Assembly: GCA_964568075.1 (NCBI GenBank)
Contig: CAZMOM010000007.1
Span: 28,031 to 92,030, forward strand
Reading direction: 5' to 3'
DNA: 64,000 bases
Source: MnTg04 sp964568075
GTDB taxonomy: Bacteria > Pseudomonadota > Gammaproteobacteria > Steroidobacterales > MnTg04
Shown: one piece after another, positions 52,676 through 62,348 of the stretch
How positions within the stretch are numbered: position 1 is the stretch's first letter
How the letters are laid out: each line of letters starts with the position of its first letter
The notes under the pieces: model-generated
Seen by the model: the letters and a program-made list of their open reading frames with translations, nothing else
Database searches by the model: none
Told to the model about the DNA's origin: nothing
Made by a program: the position numbers and the translations under genes

Positions 52676-54760
52676 CTAGTAGATTACAGTTAGTTCGACC
52701 CCGTAGGTTCTCGGATCAGCAATGCGGCGAAGGGGGCCAAATCCGAACGTAATCCCGTTATTGAAATACTCCTTGTCGGCAATATTTTTTGCGAACAAAG
52801 ACACTTTGAGTCGCTCGTTTGCAGTCAACCACGTGACTCTCGCATTAAGGACCCCGTATGACTTTTCACCGATGAGAGGATCTTCGAACTGGTTGTAGAA
52901 GACGTCGTCCTGCCACCGATAATCACCGCGTAATGTCAATCTGCCAAGATTGGCAAGATCGAGTTGATACTGCGCCGCCACACTGTACGAGAAATCCGGG
53001 GCCGATCTCAGGCTGTTGCCACTCAGATCAATCGAGCCTCCGAGGATCGGGTCGAAGCCAATAAACCTGTCATACTTCGCGTCGAGAAACGACAGCCACG
53101 CTTCGACTGTAAAACGATCGGTCGGTTTGGCGATGAATTCAATCTCCCCTCCCTTGATCGAAGCGGAAGCAGCATTCTCAATTATAACCTCCAGAGTGTT
53201 TTCATCAACGGTCTGAATCTGGAGATCCGAGTAGTCGTAGAAAAAGACAGCCGCATTGAATCGCACCCGATCATCGAGCCATTGAGACTTTATGCCTCCT
53301 TCATAGGCCCAAACGATCTCTTCATCAAAGGTCGATGGTTGGATGCCTAAGGACTGAAATCCACCGCTCTTGAAGCCTTTTGTCGCAGACCCATATAGGA
53401 GAACTTCATCGGTTGCCTGATACTCTATCAAGACCTTAGGGGTAGTCTCGTCCCAGTTGTCGGAAATAGGCCCGCCGGCGTTTGAGCCATCTTTGTCTTC
53501 ACGGCTATAGCGTAAGCCGGCTGTCGCTGCTAGTCGATCCGTCAGTTGCAATGATCCTTGAAAAAACGCCGCGTATGCATTTGTTTGGTTTGTTGCAGAC
53601 AGTGGCAGTAACACGGGGCCCGGGAACCACAGGTCGAACTTCTGGTCTGCGTCTTCATAGAAATAAAATAGACCTGCGATCCAATGAAAACGCCCATCTG
53701 CTGGCGAAAGCACCTGAAGTTCTTGGGTAAATTGCTGCTGATTGCGGGTAAGTTCGACAAATACTCCGAAAGCCTCCGTCCCATCGCTGTCCAAAAGTAC
53801 TTCTTCATCAACCTTGCGGTAGCCTGAAATCGATCGGAGTTCGTAATCTCCAAAATCCCAGTCAACGATCACATGCCCACCGTAATTTTCTAGAACTTGA
53901 AAGACGGGCATATCCTGAAACACAGTAAATGGGTCGGCGACGGGTGTCGCTCCTGCTGCAATCAGGAAATCCGGCGGCGTCTGGTTGATATTCACGAAGC
54001 CATTGTCATCACTGCGCGAATAGTCACTGCCAAAAGTGACTTCGATCGATTCAGCCACCTCGAATCTCACAGATCCCCGTGCGCCGAAGTAGTCTTCGTC
54101 GTGAAAGTCTTGTCGTGGTGCGCCAGCGAGACCGTTCTTGACGAAGCCATCGTGACTATCATCGACAAACGATATTCGAGCCTCTACGTCTTCGGAAAGC
54201 GAACCGGTAGCAGTGCCCCTCAGGCGGAGGCGGTTGAAATTGCCAGTAAGAACACTCCCCGTCAACGACAATTCGTCAGTAGGCGGTTTAGACACGACAT
54301 TGATAGCACCGCCGACGGAGTTGCGACCGTACAACGTGCCCTGGGGACCTCGCAGCACTTCGACGCGCTCCACGTCGAGAAAGTCAGTCAAGGCCATTTC
54401 AGTGCGCCCAAGGTAAACGCCATCCATGTAAACCGCGGAACTTCCTTCTGTGCCTATGCTGATATCCTCAGATCCAACACCTCGAATGAAGATCTGTGCG
54501 CTTCGAAGGTTACCGCTGACGATGAGCCCTGGGGTCGCGCTGGACATGTCTGTAATGCTTTCGATCGTTCTCGCCTCTAACGCAGCTGCGTCAAGAGCTG
54601 TAACGGAAATGGGAACAGATTGAAGGCTTTCTTCTTGCCTCTCCGCTACGACGACAATTTCTTCGATTTGTGTATATGCCTGACCAGAGAACGAGAGTCC
54701 AAGGGACACTCCCAGGTAGATTGCGGCGTCACAAAACCAATTTTGAGGGTTATCGCGCAT
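52676..54760 (-). CDS. TonB-dependent outer-membrane receptor
   Basis: A 694-residue receptor for energised uptake across the outer membrane. After a signal region, a TonB-box-like IEEIVVVAERQEESLQSVPISVTAL leads to the plug (SATPGLIVSGNLRSAQIFIRGVG, LRGPQGTLYGRNSVGGAINVVSKPP) and a beta-barrel with alternating aromatic strands ending TYGVELTVIY. The sequence resembles the large receptor group of marine proteobacteria that take up diverse organic substrates rather than siderophore receptors specifically. The ligand is unknown. It stands alone with a repeat-rich region upstream. Confidence 0.92.
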   Translation of the reverse strand: MRDNPQNWFCDAAIYLGVSLGLSFSGQAYTQIEEIVVVAERQEESLQSVPISVTALDAAALEARTIESITDMSSATPGLIVSGNLRSAQIFIRGVGSEDISIGTEGSSAVYMDGVYLGRTEMALTDFLDVERVEVLRGPQGTLYGRNSVGGAINVVSKPPTDELSLTGSVLTGNFNRLRLRGTATGSLSEDVEARISFVDDSHDGFVKNGLAGAPRQDFHDEDYFGARGSVRFEVAESIEVTFGSDYSRSDDNGFVNINQTPPDFLIAAGATPVADPFTVFQDMPVFQVLENYGGHVIVDWDFGDYELRSISGYRKVDEEVLLDSDGTEAFGVFVELTRNQQQFTQELQVLSPADGRFHWIAGLFYFYEDADQKFDLWFPGPVLLPLSATNQTNAYAAFFQGSLQLTDRLAATAGLRYSREDKDGSNAGGPISDNWDETTPKVLIEYQATDEVLLYGSATKGFKSGGFQSLGIQPSTFDEEIVWAYEGGIKSQWLDDRVRFNAAVFFYDYSDLQIQTVDENTLEVIIENAASASIKGGEIEFIAKPTDRFTVEAWLSFLDAKYDRFIGFDPILGGSIDLSGNSLRSAPDFSYSVAAQYQLDLANLGRLTLRGDYRWQDDVFYNQFEDPLIGEKSYGVLNARVTWLTANERLKVSLFAKNIADKEYFNNGITFGFGPLRRIADPRTYGVELTVIY

Positions 54761-54857
54761 CGCTTATCCCACAGTTTCCGATCGGCGACCTGGCTAAAAA
54801 GGGTAGCGGGGAAGCCTCAGTCGTATGGCCCCGATATGATAACTATAGACCAAAAAC

Positions 54858-54923
54858 GACCAAAACCAAGGACATCCATTAACAACAAGCGACCAAAACC
54901 AAGGACATCCATTAACAACAAGG
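54858..54923. repeat. 33-bp direct tandem repeat
   Basis: Two adjacent copies of a 33-base unit (54858-54890 and 54891-54923) contain the core AAGGACATCCATTAACAACA. A third partial copy, AAGGACATCC, starts at 54920. Confidence 0.85.
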
Positions 54924-54981
54924 ACATCCACAATCCTTGGCAAATTCTTCAGCCAGAAAGTCTGTGGCTGTCCTTGTTGTT
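54914..54981. repeat. inverted repeat, element A of the GGACATCC family
   Basis: Left arm 54914-54932 and right arm 54963-54981 are complementary at 18 of 19 positions (arm AACAACAAGGACATCCACA) around a 30-base loop. The same arm sequence recurs at 63514-63599, and a half-site lies near 62201-62217. Confidence 0.75.
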
Positions 54982-55284
54982 GTTCTTATTATTGAAATAA
55001 CTGGAGACGCCCGCGGACATAAGTACCTGACAAGTCATAACGGGTCCGAACTGATCCCGGCAATCTTCCGGCACTCGTCTGTAGCGGCTCGAGCGCTAAT
55101 TCGCCACAGACGTGCGTTCCGCCACGGGCGGCTCTTCCCCGTCGGCGCGTTGCTGAAGGAACTCGCCAGGTATTCAGCGGTCTAGGATATTGTCTCCGAC
55201 CACTCTGGGTTACTCGATACAAATAACTAACCTAGCCCGGTTGGTCGCCGACGCGCCACTATCGTCTAGCTGGGGGGTACTTCC

Positions 55285-56322
55285 ATGAAAACGCGCTTGA
55301 CCCGACGGGAAACGCTCAAATTATTGGCAGCAGGTGCTGCAGGACTGATGGTGCCTAACATGCCGGTTTTCGGAGCCATGCGCGAAAGCGTCGAATACCG
55401 CCGTCTCGGACGCACCAATCTGCAAGTGTCTGTCGTGGGATTCGGTAGTTTGTCTATCGGGCTGGCCAGTACCGAACAGCAACCCGTAACCCAGTTGCTC
55501 AATCAGGCTCTCGATAGGGGTCTGAACATCATCGATACTGCTGAGTGTTACGGGCATCCCGACAAAAACCATGCCGAGATACTCATCGGCAACGCGATCG
55601 GATCTAGACGCGACGAATATGTGCTCAGTTCGAAAGTCGGACACGAGAATGGTCATTTCGGACAAGGCAGTGACTGGTCTGCCGCGTCTGTGCTTCGAAC
55701 GATTGATCGCAGCCTCACACGACTCAAGACGGATCACCTGGATATCGTTCATTTGCACGGCTGCTCGGTGGAGGTGCTGCGGGTTGGCGAGGTTACCGAA
55801 GCACTGAAACAAGCTCGCCAGGCCGGCAAGATTCGGTTCCTGGCCTACAGCGGAAGCGGTGACCGGGTCCGATATGCTATTGAAACTGATGAGTTTGATG
55901 TTGTGCAACTCACGCTCAATATCTTTGAGCAGAACGCTATCGACGATCTGCTGCCACTCACGCAGGAAAAGGACATCGGCGTGATCGCGAAGCGCCCGAT
56001 TGGCAACGCCGTCTGGCGATTTCCCGAGCGGCCCGAATGGGAGTGGTACGCCGAATACTGGGATCTTATCGAACCGCTTGATTATGCATTCTTCAAAGAT
56101 GATGCACTCACCGATCCCGGGCCTGAAGGCGCCGCTGGCATGGCGCTGCGTTTCCTAACCAGCACGCCCGGTGTACATACGGCCATTGTTGGTACTACCA
56201 GTCCCGGCCGGTGGACCCAGAACAATGGCAATGTCACGGCCGGACTGTTATCCGCGGAACAATATGGAGCCATTCGGACCAACTGGCGAGCCTTATCGCG
56301 CGAAAAACGCGAACTCGGTTGA
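55285..56322 (+). CDS. Tat-exported aldo/keto reductase
   Basis: A 345-residue protein with a twin-arginine leader (LTRRETLKLLAAGAAGLMV) and an aldo/keto reductase barrel: YRRLGRTNLQVSVVGFGSLSIG, LNIIDTAECYG (catalytic Asp/Tyr), VLSSKVG (Lys), DIVHLHGC (His) and GVHTAIVGTT for the cofactor end. Periplasmic NADPH-type reductases need a retained cofactor, so export as a folded holo-protein by Tat makes sense. It is followed by two secreted proteins on the same strand, probably one unit. Confidence 0.88.
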   Translation: MKTRLTRRETLKLLAAGAAGLMVPNMPVFGAMRESVEYRRLGRTNLQVSVVGFGSLSIGLASTEQQPVTQLLNQALDRGLNIIDTAECYGHPDKNHAEILIGNAIGSRRDEYVLSSKVGHENGHFGQGSDWSAASVLRTIDRSLTRLKTDHLDIVHLHGCSVEVLRVGEVTEALKQARQAGKIRFLAYSGSGDRVRYAIETDEFDVVQLTLNIFEQNAIDDLLPLTQEKDIGVIAKRPIGNAVWRFPERPEWEWYAEYWDLIEPLDYAFFKDDALTDPGPEGAAGMALRFLTSTPGVHTAIVGTTSPGRWTQNNGNVTAGLLSAEQYGAIRTNWRALSREKRELG

Positions 56323-56403
56323 TACCCGTTGAATGCCACCTGGAAAGGGCGATCAACCGGACTTCTAACGGCGTCGATTAGCTTCGCTTTCGGAGACAAG
56401 ATA

Positions 56404-56910
56404 ATGCGGCAGTCCGCGATAGTGATATCAATACTCATAGTGGCGTTGTTGATTACCGCCGGTAGAGCCGATCAACTTGCGGACATGAACTGTCCAGCTA
56501 CACCAAAGCTGGAAATTGTTTCCGCAATAGCACCGGCTGCAGGCGCCTATCCGGTGTGGGTTGTGGATGGATCATTCGGCCGCTGGCGAGCTCCGGACGC
56601 CGCCGTTAAAACCGCCTGGATATTGGCAAGGGATAACCCGGGCGATCTGATCGTAGTGGGTAGGAGATTGGATGGCGACGGCCGGGCATTGTTTAGATTG
56701 GCTGGCAGCGCAGATTTATCCGATCGGCTCGTCATCGCCAACGCCGACACGCAGCAGATTATGCCGGGCGGTATCGAGTCAGATGAGCTGCGCAAGTATT
56801 CCTTTCGGTCCAGCGGGGTTGTATACCCGAGCGCCGGTTGTTGGGAATTACTGGTGCGCTACGGTAAGTCTGAGAGCCGTATCGTAGTGGAACTCACTGC
56901 CCAGCGTTAA
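56404..56910 (+). CDS. secreted protein of unknown function
   Basis: A 168-residue protein with a signal peptide (MRQSAIVISILIVALLITAGRA). The mature part has VWVVDGSFGRWRAP, LIVVGRRLDGDGRALFRLAG and a C-terminal FRSSGVVYPSAGCWELLVRYGKSESRIVVEL. The YPSAGCWE segment recurs in bacterial extracellular proteins with an Ig-like fold that I cannot name. ATG 56404 is chosen for the signal peptide; a longer in-frame start at 56329 is unlikely. It is 21 bases before the VOC gene. Confidence 0.6.
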   Translation: MRQSAIVISILIVALLITAGRADQLADMNCPATPKLEIVSAIAPAAGAYPVWVVDGSFGRWRAPDAAVKTAWILARDNPGDLIVVGRRLDGDGRALFRLAGSADLSDRLVIANADTQQIMPGGIESDELRKYSFRSSGVVYPSAGCWELLVRYGKSESRIVVELTAQR

Positions 56911-56931
56911 GACTGGTTGAAGGAGTCGGAT

Positions 56932-57771
56932 ATGAAAGGTTGTGTTCTGGTATTCGCCGCCGTTATCTCGATTGCCGGCATTGGCTTAGCACATGCACAG
57001 TCGACGCCGGCAACCGACAACGACAGCGAGCTTCGTCTGGAAGAACTCTGGATCTCTGTCACGGATTTGGACGAGGCCACCCGTTTCTATAGCGAGCATC
57101 TTGGCTGGCGCGTCGTGAGGCATGAGCCAGAGTACGTTACGCTGCACAATGGTCAACTTGGCCTCGTTATGGTTTCCGCCGCCGCGCCGGTACGCCACAC
57201 GCGCTACAGCGTGAAGACGATGTTCAACTTCTACGTCGACGACGTGCGTGCCAAGCGAGAATCTTTCCGGCGCGCGGGCGTCCGTCTCCTCGACAACAAT
57301 ATCTACGAAGCCGCAGTGGGGGACTGGTTCGCCTTCTTCGATCCTTCGGGCAACCTGCACCTCATGATCGAACCGGGGGCCGGTCACCCCGTTCCGCCGG
57401 CCAAGGGGTCGACTCCAATCTTCAATCTTGAGGTCGATTGCCCAAACACCGAAGTCGCGCTGGCCTTCTACGGCGATGTGCTTGGGTTCAAACCCACGAC
57501 GGAGGATTTTGCGCCGGTGTACCCAATGGCGCTCCGTGGTCCGGTTCAATTCGTGCTGGAAATCACTGGGCAGGGACGATCACCGTGCCTCCCTGGGCAG
57601 AGTGCGTGCGCATCGTTTGCGTTCACCGCTGCCGACGTGACGCTCGCGCACCGACGACTAGCGGCGCTCGGCGTCGAGTTTCTCACAGAGGGGTTTGACA
57701 CAGTGGCGGGACGCGAACTCGCTTGGTTCCGCGATCCGTTCGGCAGAGTTCACGCGCTGATTAAACGTTGA
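56932..57771 (+). CDS. secreted protein with two VOC (glyoxalase-like) domains
   Basis: A 279-residue protein with a signal peptide (MKGCVLVFAAVISIAGIGLAHA). It holds two vicinal-oxygen-chelate domains: about 38-150 (LEELWISVTDLDEATRFYSEHLGWRVV ... FFDPSGNLHLMIEP) and about 165-279 (FNLEVDCPNTEVALAFYGDVLGFKP ... FRDPFGRVHALIKR). The usual first-strand His is Trp in domain 1 and absent in domain 2, and the last-strand Glu survives only in domain 1. Metal catalysis is therefore doubtful and a binding role possible. GGAG lies 7 bases before ATG 56932. Confidence 0.8.
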   Translation: MKGCVLVFAAVISIAGIGLAHAQSTPATDNDSELRLEELWISVTDLDEATRFYSEHLGWRVVRHEPEYVTLHNGQLGLVMVSAAAPVRHTRYSVKTMFNFYVDDVRAKRESFRRAGVRLLDNNIYEAAVGDWFAFFDPSGNLHLMIEPGAGHPVPPAKGSTPIFNLEVDCPNTEVALAFYGDVLGFKPTTEDFAPVYPMALRGPVQFVLEITGQGRSPCLPGQSACASFAFTAADVTLAHRRLAALGVEFLTEGFDTVAGRELAWFRDPFGRVHALIKR

Positions 57772-57810
57772 CCGGATGTCTGGCGGCGCCGATTGCGATT
57801 ATGGTGCCCG

Positions 57811-57888
57811 ATTATGGTGCCGGTGTTCACTTATTGACTTATTTGAATTAGTTTAAATAAGTGAATAAGTGAACACCGGCACCGTAAT
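57811..57888. repeat. near-perfect long palindrome
   Basis: Arms starting GGTGCCGGTGTTCACTTATT (57816-57835) are exactly mirrored at 57864-57883. The inner 28 bases are also largely self-complementary, so the 68-base core differs from its own reverse complement at only a few central positions. With ATTA/TAAT flanks it spans about 78 bases. It lies in the 443-base gap after the VOC gene. It could be a REP/MITE-like element or a cruciform-forming terminator; no T-run follows. Confidence 0.85.
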
Positions 57889-58214
57889 TCCGATTTGAGC
57901 TTTGGGTAAGCCCAATCGCCACCGGATTCTCCTACGACTGAGACCTCTCCGATAATCTCCCGCAGCAGTTCGGAGCATAATTCCCAAAACTAATCCGCGA
58001 TTCAACGTCAATACAATCTATATGTGCGAGTTGTTTTGCGAACAAGAGGCAAGCGATGCTGTTCCAACGCTTTCGTACTGACACTCAAGAATCCATCAGG
58101 AAATCCACAGGAAGAAATCAGGTAATTCATCGGCAAATAATATTCAATCTGCAATCAGCAAAAAAATGATGGTGCTGTGGCCGGTTCGGCCGCTAACCTG
58201 GTAAGGAGAAATGC

Positions 58215-61200
58215 ATGATTCGGCCATCCCTGCACGATTTTCGATTTCGCATCGTACCTCTGTTGCTGCCACTGTTGATCCTGCTGGCGCCCCCGTTCTC
58301 GACCGCTGCCGATTCCGCATTGGCTTCGCAGCATATTCGACAGCTCTCGGATTCGGACTGGCAAGTGCGCCGCGAGGCCGCGTTGGAACTCGGTGCACTT
58401 AAAGATGACGGGAAAACGACCGTTGCGGCACTGACCGCGGCCTTGGGTGACAATGATTCGCGAGTGCGGCGAGCCACAGCCGATGCGCTCGGTCAGATTG
58501 GCCCTAAAGCGTCGCGATCGATACCCGTGCTTGTGAATTTATTTGACGATATCGACCCGCGTGTTATCGAGTCAGCGGCAAGGGCAGTGGGACTTATGGG
58601 CCCGCGCGCATCCCGCGCAAGAAGCGATCTCACCGCGCTGCTGCAACATTCCAATGCACGGGTGCGCAGCGCCGCCGCAGAATCCATTGGACAGATTGGT
58701 CGGCGTGCGAGCCGCAGCATGCCGGAACTGAGCCAACAACTAGGCGACTCCCATCCTACCGTGCGCGCCGCGTCTGCCAGGTCTCTCGGGGAGATGGGCG
58801 CGAAGGCGTCGAGCTACAGCTCGCAATTGGTGCGATTGTTGGACGATGACGATCCGGCCGTGCGTAATGCCGCATCTCAGGCGCTTAGCCAAATCGGCAA
58901 ACCGGCAGTCGAGGTCCTGATTCGCACACTAGGAAGCGGCGATCCGATTTTCCTGCAGTCCGTCGTAGAGACCTTAGGTAAGGTCGGCTCGTCTGCCACA
59001 CCGATGCTGATAAAATCGTTACGGAGCAATACTGAGCCAACACTGACCCGGCAGTATGCAGCGATGGCTCTGGCAATAATCGGCTCCGTCGACAAGCGCG
59101 TCCTGCCCGCACTCATCGCAACGCTCGACGACGAAAAGCCAGATTTGCGCAGATCTGCAGCGGAAGCTCTCGGCAACATTGGCCCGCCTGCTGTAGTCGC
59201 ATCAAAAAAACTAATCGCGCTGTCATCGAACCAGCGTGAAGATGTGCTTGTGCGCGAATTCGCGATCGCCGCACTCGCTCACATTGCTCCGCAGGACAAA
59301 GCTGTCAATCTCGCACTAGTCAATGCCGTTGCCGATGGCGACCCGAGAATTTACGAAGCCGCTATTTCGGCGCTGGTCTCAGTTCGCACGAAAACTGTGA
59401 TCGAAAGCAATGTTTCCGGCTTGATCCAACAGCTGCGAGGCGGACTGCCCGATGCACGTGTCGCCGCAGCGCAGCACCTTGGCGAGATCGGACCCTATGC
59501 GGCAGGAGCCGTTTCCGGGTTAACAGATGCTCTCGCCGGGCCACAAAATTCGATCGAGCTACGCGTCGCGGCTGCGCAGTCGTTGGGGCTAATCGGTCCG
59601 GATGCCGAAGCAGCCGTTCCGGAACTGATCCACGCACTCGAGCATGATAACCACCAATTGAGTACAACGGCGCTGGTATCGCTCGGGCGCATCGGTCCGC
59701 AAACCAAGACCATCTCGGCGTTACTGCAAGCATTGAAGTCCGACGATCTGGCCACGCGCGCGGCTGGTGCAGCAAAACTGAAGAGATTCGTACTGGCCCG
59801 GATCGAAACCTGGCAGCCACTTCTACTACAATCTGCTACGCCTGTAATGCGCAACTGGCTGGCTCGCTATGCGGGACTTTACGGCGTCGAACAGGACGAC
59901 TCCGGTTCCGGACCCGGCGAACCTGACGGCAACACGGCCGACTACTTCGATGTCTTGGGCGGTCGAGCTGCCATTCGTGAAAGCATACAGCTGAACCTGA
60001 TTGACGAGCCGCTGATCGGCACTAACGACAAACGCCTGAATCCGGTTTCCTCGCTCCGCTCTGTAAATGTCGGGTCGCATCCGTTCAGCAAAATGCTCGA
60101 AAATAGCAACGGGCAGACTCGCACGATACCACTGGCAGAGTTCGCGCCGCCGGACCATTTCTTCGCATACTTTCGCAATGTTGCTTCACTGCGCAATGTA
60201 TTTTCGGGTGCCGCCGAGCAGTTCTTTCGTTTCGAGTCGGCGTTGCCCGTCAAGAGTGTTGAATACGAAATCGAGCAGCAGTACCTGAACCGATTCGGTC
60301 TTGAGGCCGGAATACTGGACAAGCTGGAAGCAATCGGCGGCATCGGCGATCTTGCCATCATCACGCCGGATCTCTTTTTGGTTGACGGTACCGATTTGAC
60401 CGCAGTTGCAACATTGATCGCACCGCAACTCACGCAGTCTGTGTTGCAACTGCTAGGTGTGGACGATTCAGGTGCAGAGATTGCGACGCTGGTATTGCCA
60501 AACGGCCTGTCTGCCTATTGGGCAATTCGCGGTGACGTGCTTGTGATCAGCAGTAGTTTTGACGAATTGTCCGCTGTGCTCGCTGTTCAAGAGAATCAGG
60601 GCAAGGACAGCCTCGGCCGCAGTGACGAATTTCTCTACATGTTGCAACAAATGGACATTAAGGAGTCAACCGAGGCCTATTTCTACTTCTCGGACCCGTT
60701 TATACGCCATCTCGTTAGCCCCGAGGTCAAGATCGCGCAATTGCGGCGCATGCAGGCACGCGCTGAGATGGAAATGCTCGTGGCTGGCGCGATGTTGTAC
60801 TTGCTGGATGGCCACAAGAACGTGCCCTCCAAACAGGTATTAATCGCGTGGGATTATGTGCCGCGCTACTTCGAGGATCGTGACTACACGATTACAGAGG
60901 ACCTTATCGCCAATTCGGAGAGCTATGGCATGCTCGCAGCGCCAAAGCCGCTGAGTGCAAATCCGGTGATTAATGTCAGCGATCGTGAAAAAGAGGCGTA
61001 TGCCGACTTCGTCGATAACTATTCGCGTTACTGGCGACAGTTCTTCGATCCGATTGCGGTAAGGCTCGACCGAATAGATGCCAACACACACGAACTCAGC
61101 ACGTTCATCCTACCGCTGCTCGACAGCCAGCTATATGACCAGGTCAAGCATGCTCTTGCGACGGTAGAAACCGGGCGCCGCTTGTATGTACCAATTATGA

Positions 61201-62129
61201 GTCCGAATCCATCCATGGTTTTCTCTCTGAATGTCAGCGATGACCTGCGCATCAGACTCTCGAAAGAGCTGGCCAGCACGCTGGTGCAATACACGTCGGT
61301 CAATCCGGATATCTTTGACAGCATCGGTTCCGGAATTCACTTGGCTGTACAGGATTCGACGCCCATCGTGGCACTTGGCAGTGGCGACATCTGGGGCGCA
61401 CTCGACAAGGATATGCTGCACATGGAAGGATTCGAGTCTTTTTTGCCGTTCTTATTGTCACTCATGACTCAGCCGGCCACCGTGTTAATCGAGCTGGCGG
61501 AACCGCAGCATGTAATGGACTTCCTCAACGAAGCGGTCGTGCGTCGCTCTCACGGTGGAGGCCAGAGTGAGTTTCACCGGTTGCAGGACAAAGAAGCGTG
61601 GGTATATTCGCTAAACATACTCGACATGTTCCAACTCCACCTGCGTGTAGAAATCAAGAACGGTTATTTGCTAATAAGTAACTTGCCATGGTCGACGCAG
61701 CTGGACATCATCGACATCGTCGAAATGGATCTAAACGGCGCGCAGTTGCAACTAAATCTGAATGAGATTACGCAGCAACTTCCTGCATTACATACCAAAG
61801 TATTTTCGGACTACCGAACGGCAGCTGTCGACGGCATGGGCTACCTGTATCCGATTCTCATCACCGGGGTCGCAGACACCGTACCGGAAGCTATTGCACA
61901 GCACTTTAAGATTTTTGGATTCCATCCTACGCACCCGCATACAGGGCAATGGATATGGCGGGACAGCTACCTTGAGAGCACCGAGTTCGGCACGGCGCTC
62001 CGGCCTGTGCAACCAGAATTCAAACCAGGTCAGAAGGATTTTGGCGTGTTTCCAGCGCTTGAGATGATTAGCGTTAATATGCAACTTGAAGACAGCGGAT
62101 TGCGCGCAAGCATCCGTTGGCGATGGTAA
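58215..62129 (+). CDS. giant exported HEAT-repeat protein with a large unassigned C-terminal domain
   Basis: A 1304-residue protein. AAGGAG precedes ATG 58215. An N-terminal signal (FRIVPLLLPLLILLAPPFSTAA) is followed by about fifteen HEAT/PBS-lyase-type repeats (about 38-560), each like DSDWQVRREAALELGALKDD or DDPAVRNAASQALSQIG. Their helical pairs form a superhelical scaffold. From about 590 to the end is a separate region that I do not recognise (YFDVLGGRAAIRESIQLNLI, HPFSKMLENSNGQTRTIPLAEFAPPDHFFAYFRNV, QWIWRDSYLESTEFGTALRP). It is rich in alternating strands and lacks membrane helices. It has no operon partners. Likely periplasmic or surface located; function unknown. Confidence 0.8.
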   Translation: MIRPSLHDFRFRIVPLLLPLLILLAPPFSTAADSALASQHIRQLSDSDWQVRREAALELGALKDDGKTTVAALTAALGDNDSRVRRATADALGQIGPKASRSIPVLVNLFDDIDPRVIESAARAVGLMGPRASRARSDLTALLQHSNARVRSAAAESIGQIGRRASRSMPELSQQLGDSHPTVRAASARSLGEMGAKASSYSSQLVRLLDDDDPAVRNAASQALSQIGKPAVEVLIRTLGSGDPIFLQSVVETLGKVGSSATPMLIKSLRSNTEPTLTRQYAAMALAIIGSVDKRVLPALIATLDDEKPDLRRSAAEALGNIGPPAVVASKKLIALSSNQREDVLVREFAIAALAHIAPQDKAVNLALVNAVADGDPRIYEAAISALVSVRTKTVIESNVSGLIQQLRGGLPDARVAAAQHLGEIGPYAAGAVSGLTDALAGPQNSIELRVAAAQSLGLIGPDAEAAVPELIHALEHDNHQLSTTALVSLGRIGPQTKTISALLQALKSDDLATRAAGAAKLKRFVLARIETWQPLLLQSATPVMRNWLARYAGLYGVEQDDSGSGPGEPDGNTADYFDVLGGRAAIRESIQLNLIDEPLIGTNDKRLNPVSSLRSVNVGSHPFSKMLENSNGQTRTIPLAEFAPPDHFFAYFRNVASLRNVFSGAAEQFFRFESALPVKSVEYEIEQQYLNRFGLEAGILDKLEAIGGIGDLAIITPDLFLVDGTDLTAVATLIAPQLTQSVLQLLGVDDSGAEIATLVLPNGLSAYWAIRGDVLVISSSFDELSAVLAVQENQGKDSLGRSDEFLYMLQQMDIKESTEAYFYFSDPFIRHLVSPEVKIAQLRRMQARAEMEMLVAGAMLYLLDGHKNVPSKQVLIAWDYVPRYFEDRDYTITEDLIANSESYGMLAAPKPLSANPVINVSDREKEAYADFVDNYSRYWRQFFDPIAVRLDRIDANTHELSTFILPLLDSQLYDQVKHALATVETGRRLYVPIMSPNPSMVFSLNVSDDLRIRLSKELASTLVQYTSVNPDIFDSIGSGIHLAVQDSTPIVALGSGDIWGALDKDMLHMEGFESFLPFLLSLMTQPATVLIELAEPQHVMDFLNEAVVRRSHGGGQSEFHRLQDKEAWVYSLNILDMFQLHLRVEIKNGYLLISNLPWSTQLDIIDIVEMDLNGAQLQLNLNEITQQLPALHTKVFSDYRTAAVDGMGYLYPILITGVADTVPEAIAQHFKIFGFHPTHPHTGQWIWRDSYLESTEFGTALRPVQPEFKPGQKDFGVFPALEMISVNMQLEDSGLRASIRWRW

Positions 62130-62348
62130 ATTAATAGAAGATCGCCATGCGATTGATTTCCAACGAGTTTGAGGAAAGTGATAAGGACGAAACGAGCGCG
62201 AAACGAGGACATCCATAGATTACGGCAGCCGACCAAAAACCATCTATTTGAACCATACGGTCTCGCTTTTATTTCGTAGTCTTGCGACTGGACGGCGCGT
62301 ATATTGGAATATCGCGGAATGCGGTCGAATTACCGTTAGGTCTAAACA

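Larger units (their letters stand above)
54761..55284. other. repeat-containing intergenic region
   Basis: About 520 bases between the divergently transcribed receptor and aldo/keto reductase genes. It holds a 33-bp tandem duplication and an inverted repeat (listed separately). The remaining rightward frame (54937-55185) crosses the inverted repeat and is not considered a gene. Confidence 0.5.

Noticed and set aside
54858..54930. Tandem 33-bp repeats as a CRISPR array
   Set aside because: The copies are directly adjacent with no unique spacers, only two full units exist, and no cas genes are present.
58211..58402. Frame starting at ATG 58211, 4 bases before the giant HEAT gene
   Set aside because: It shares the ribosome site but ends after 63 codons with no recognisable features, while ATG 58215 gives a signal peptide and the repeat protein.
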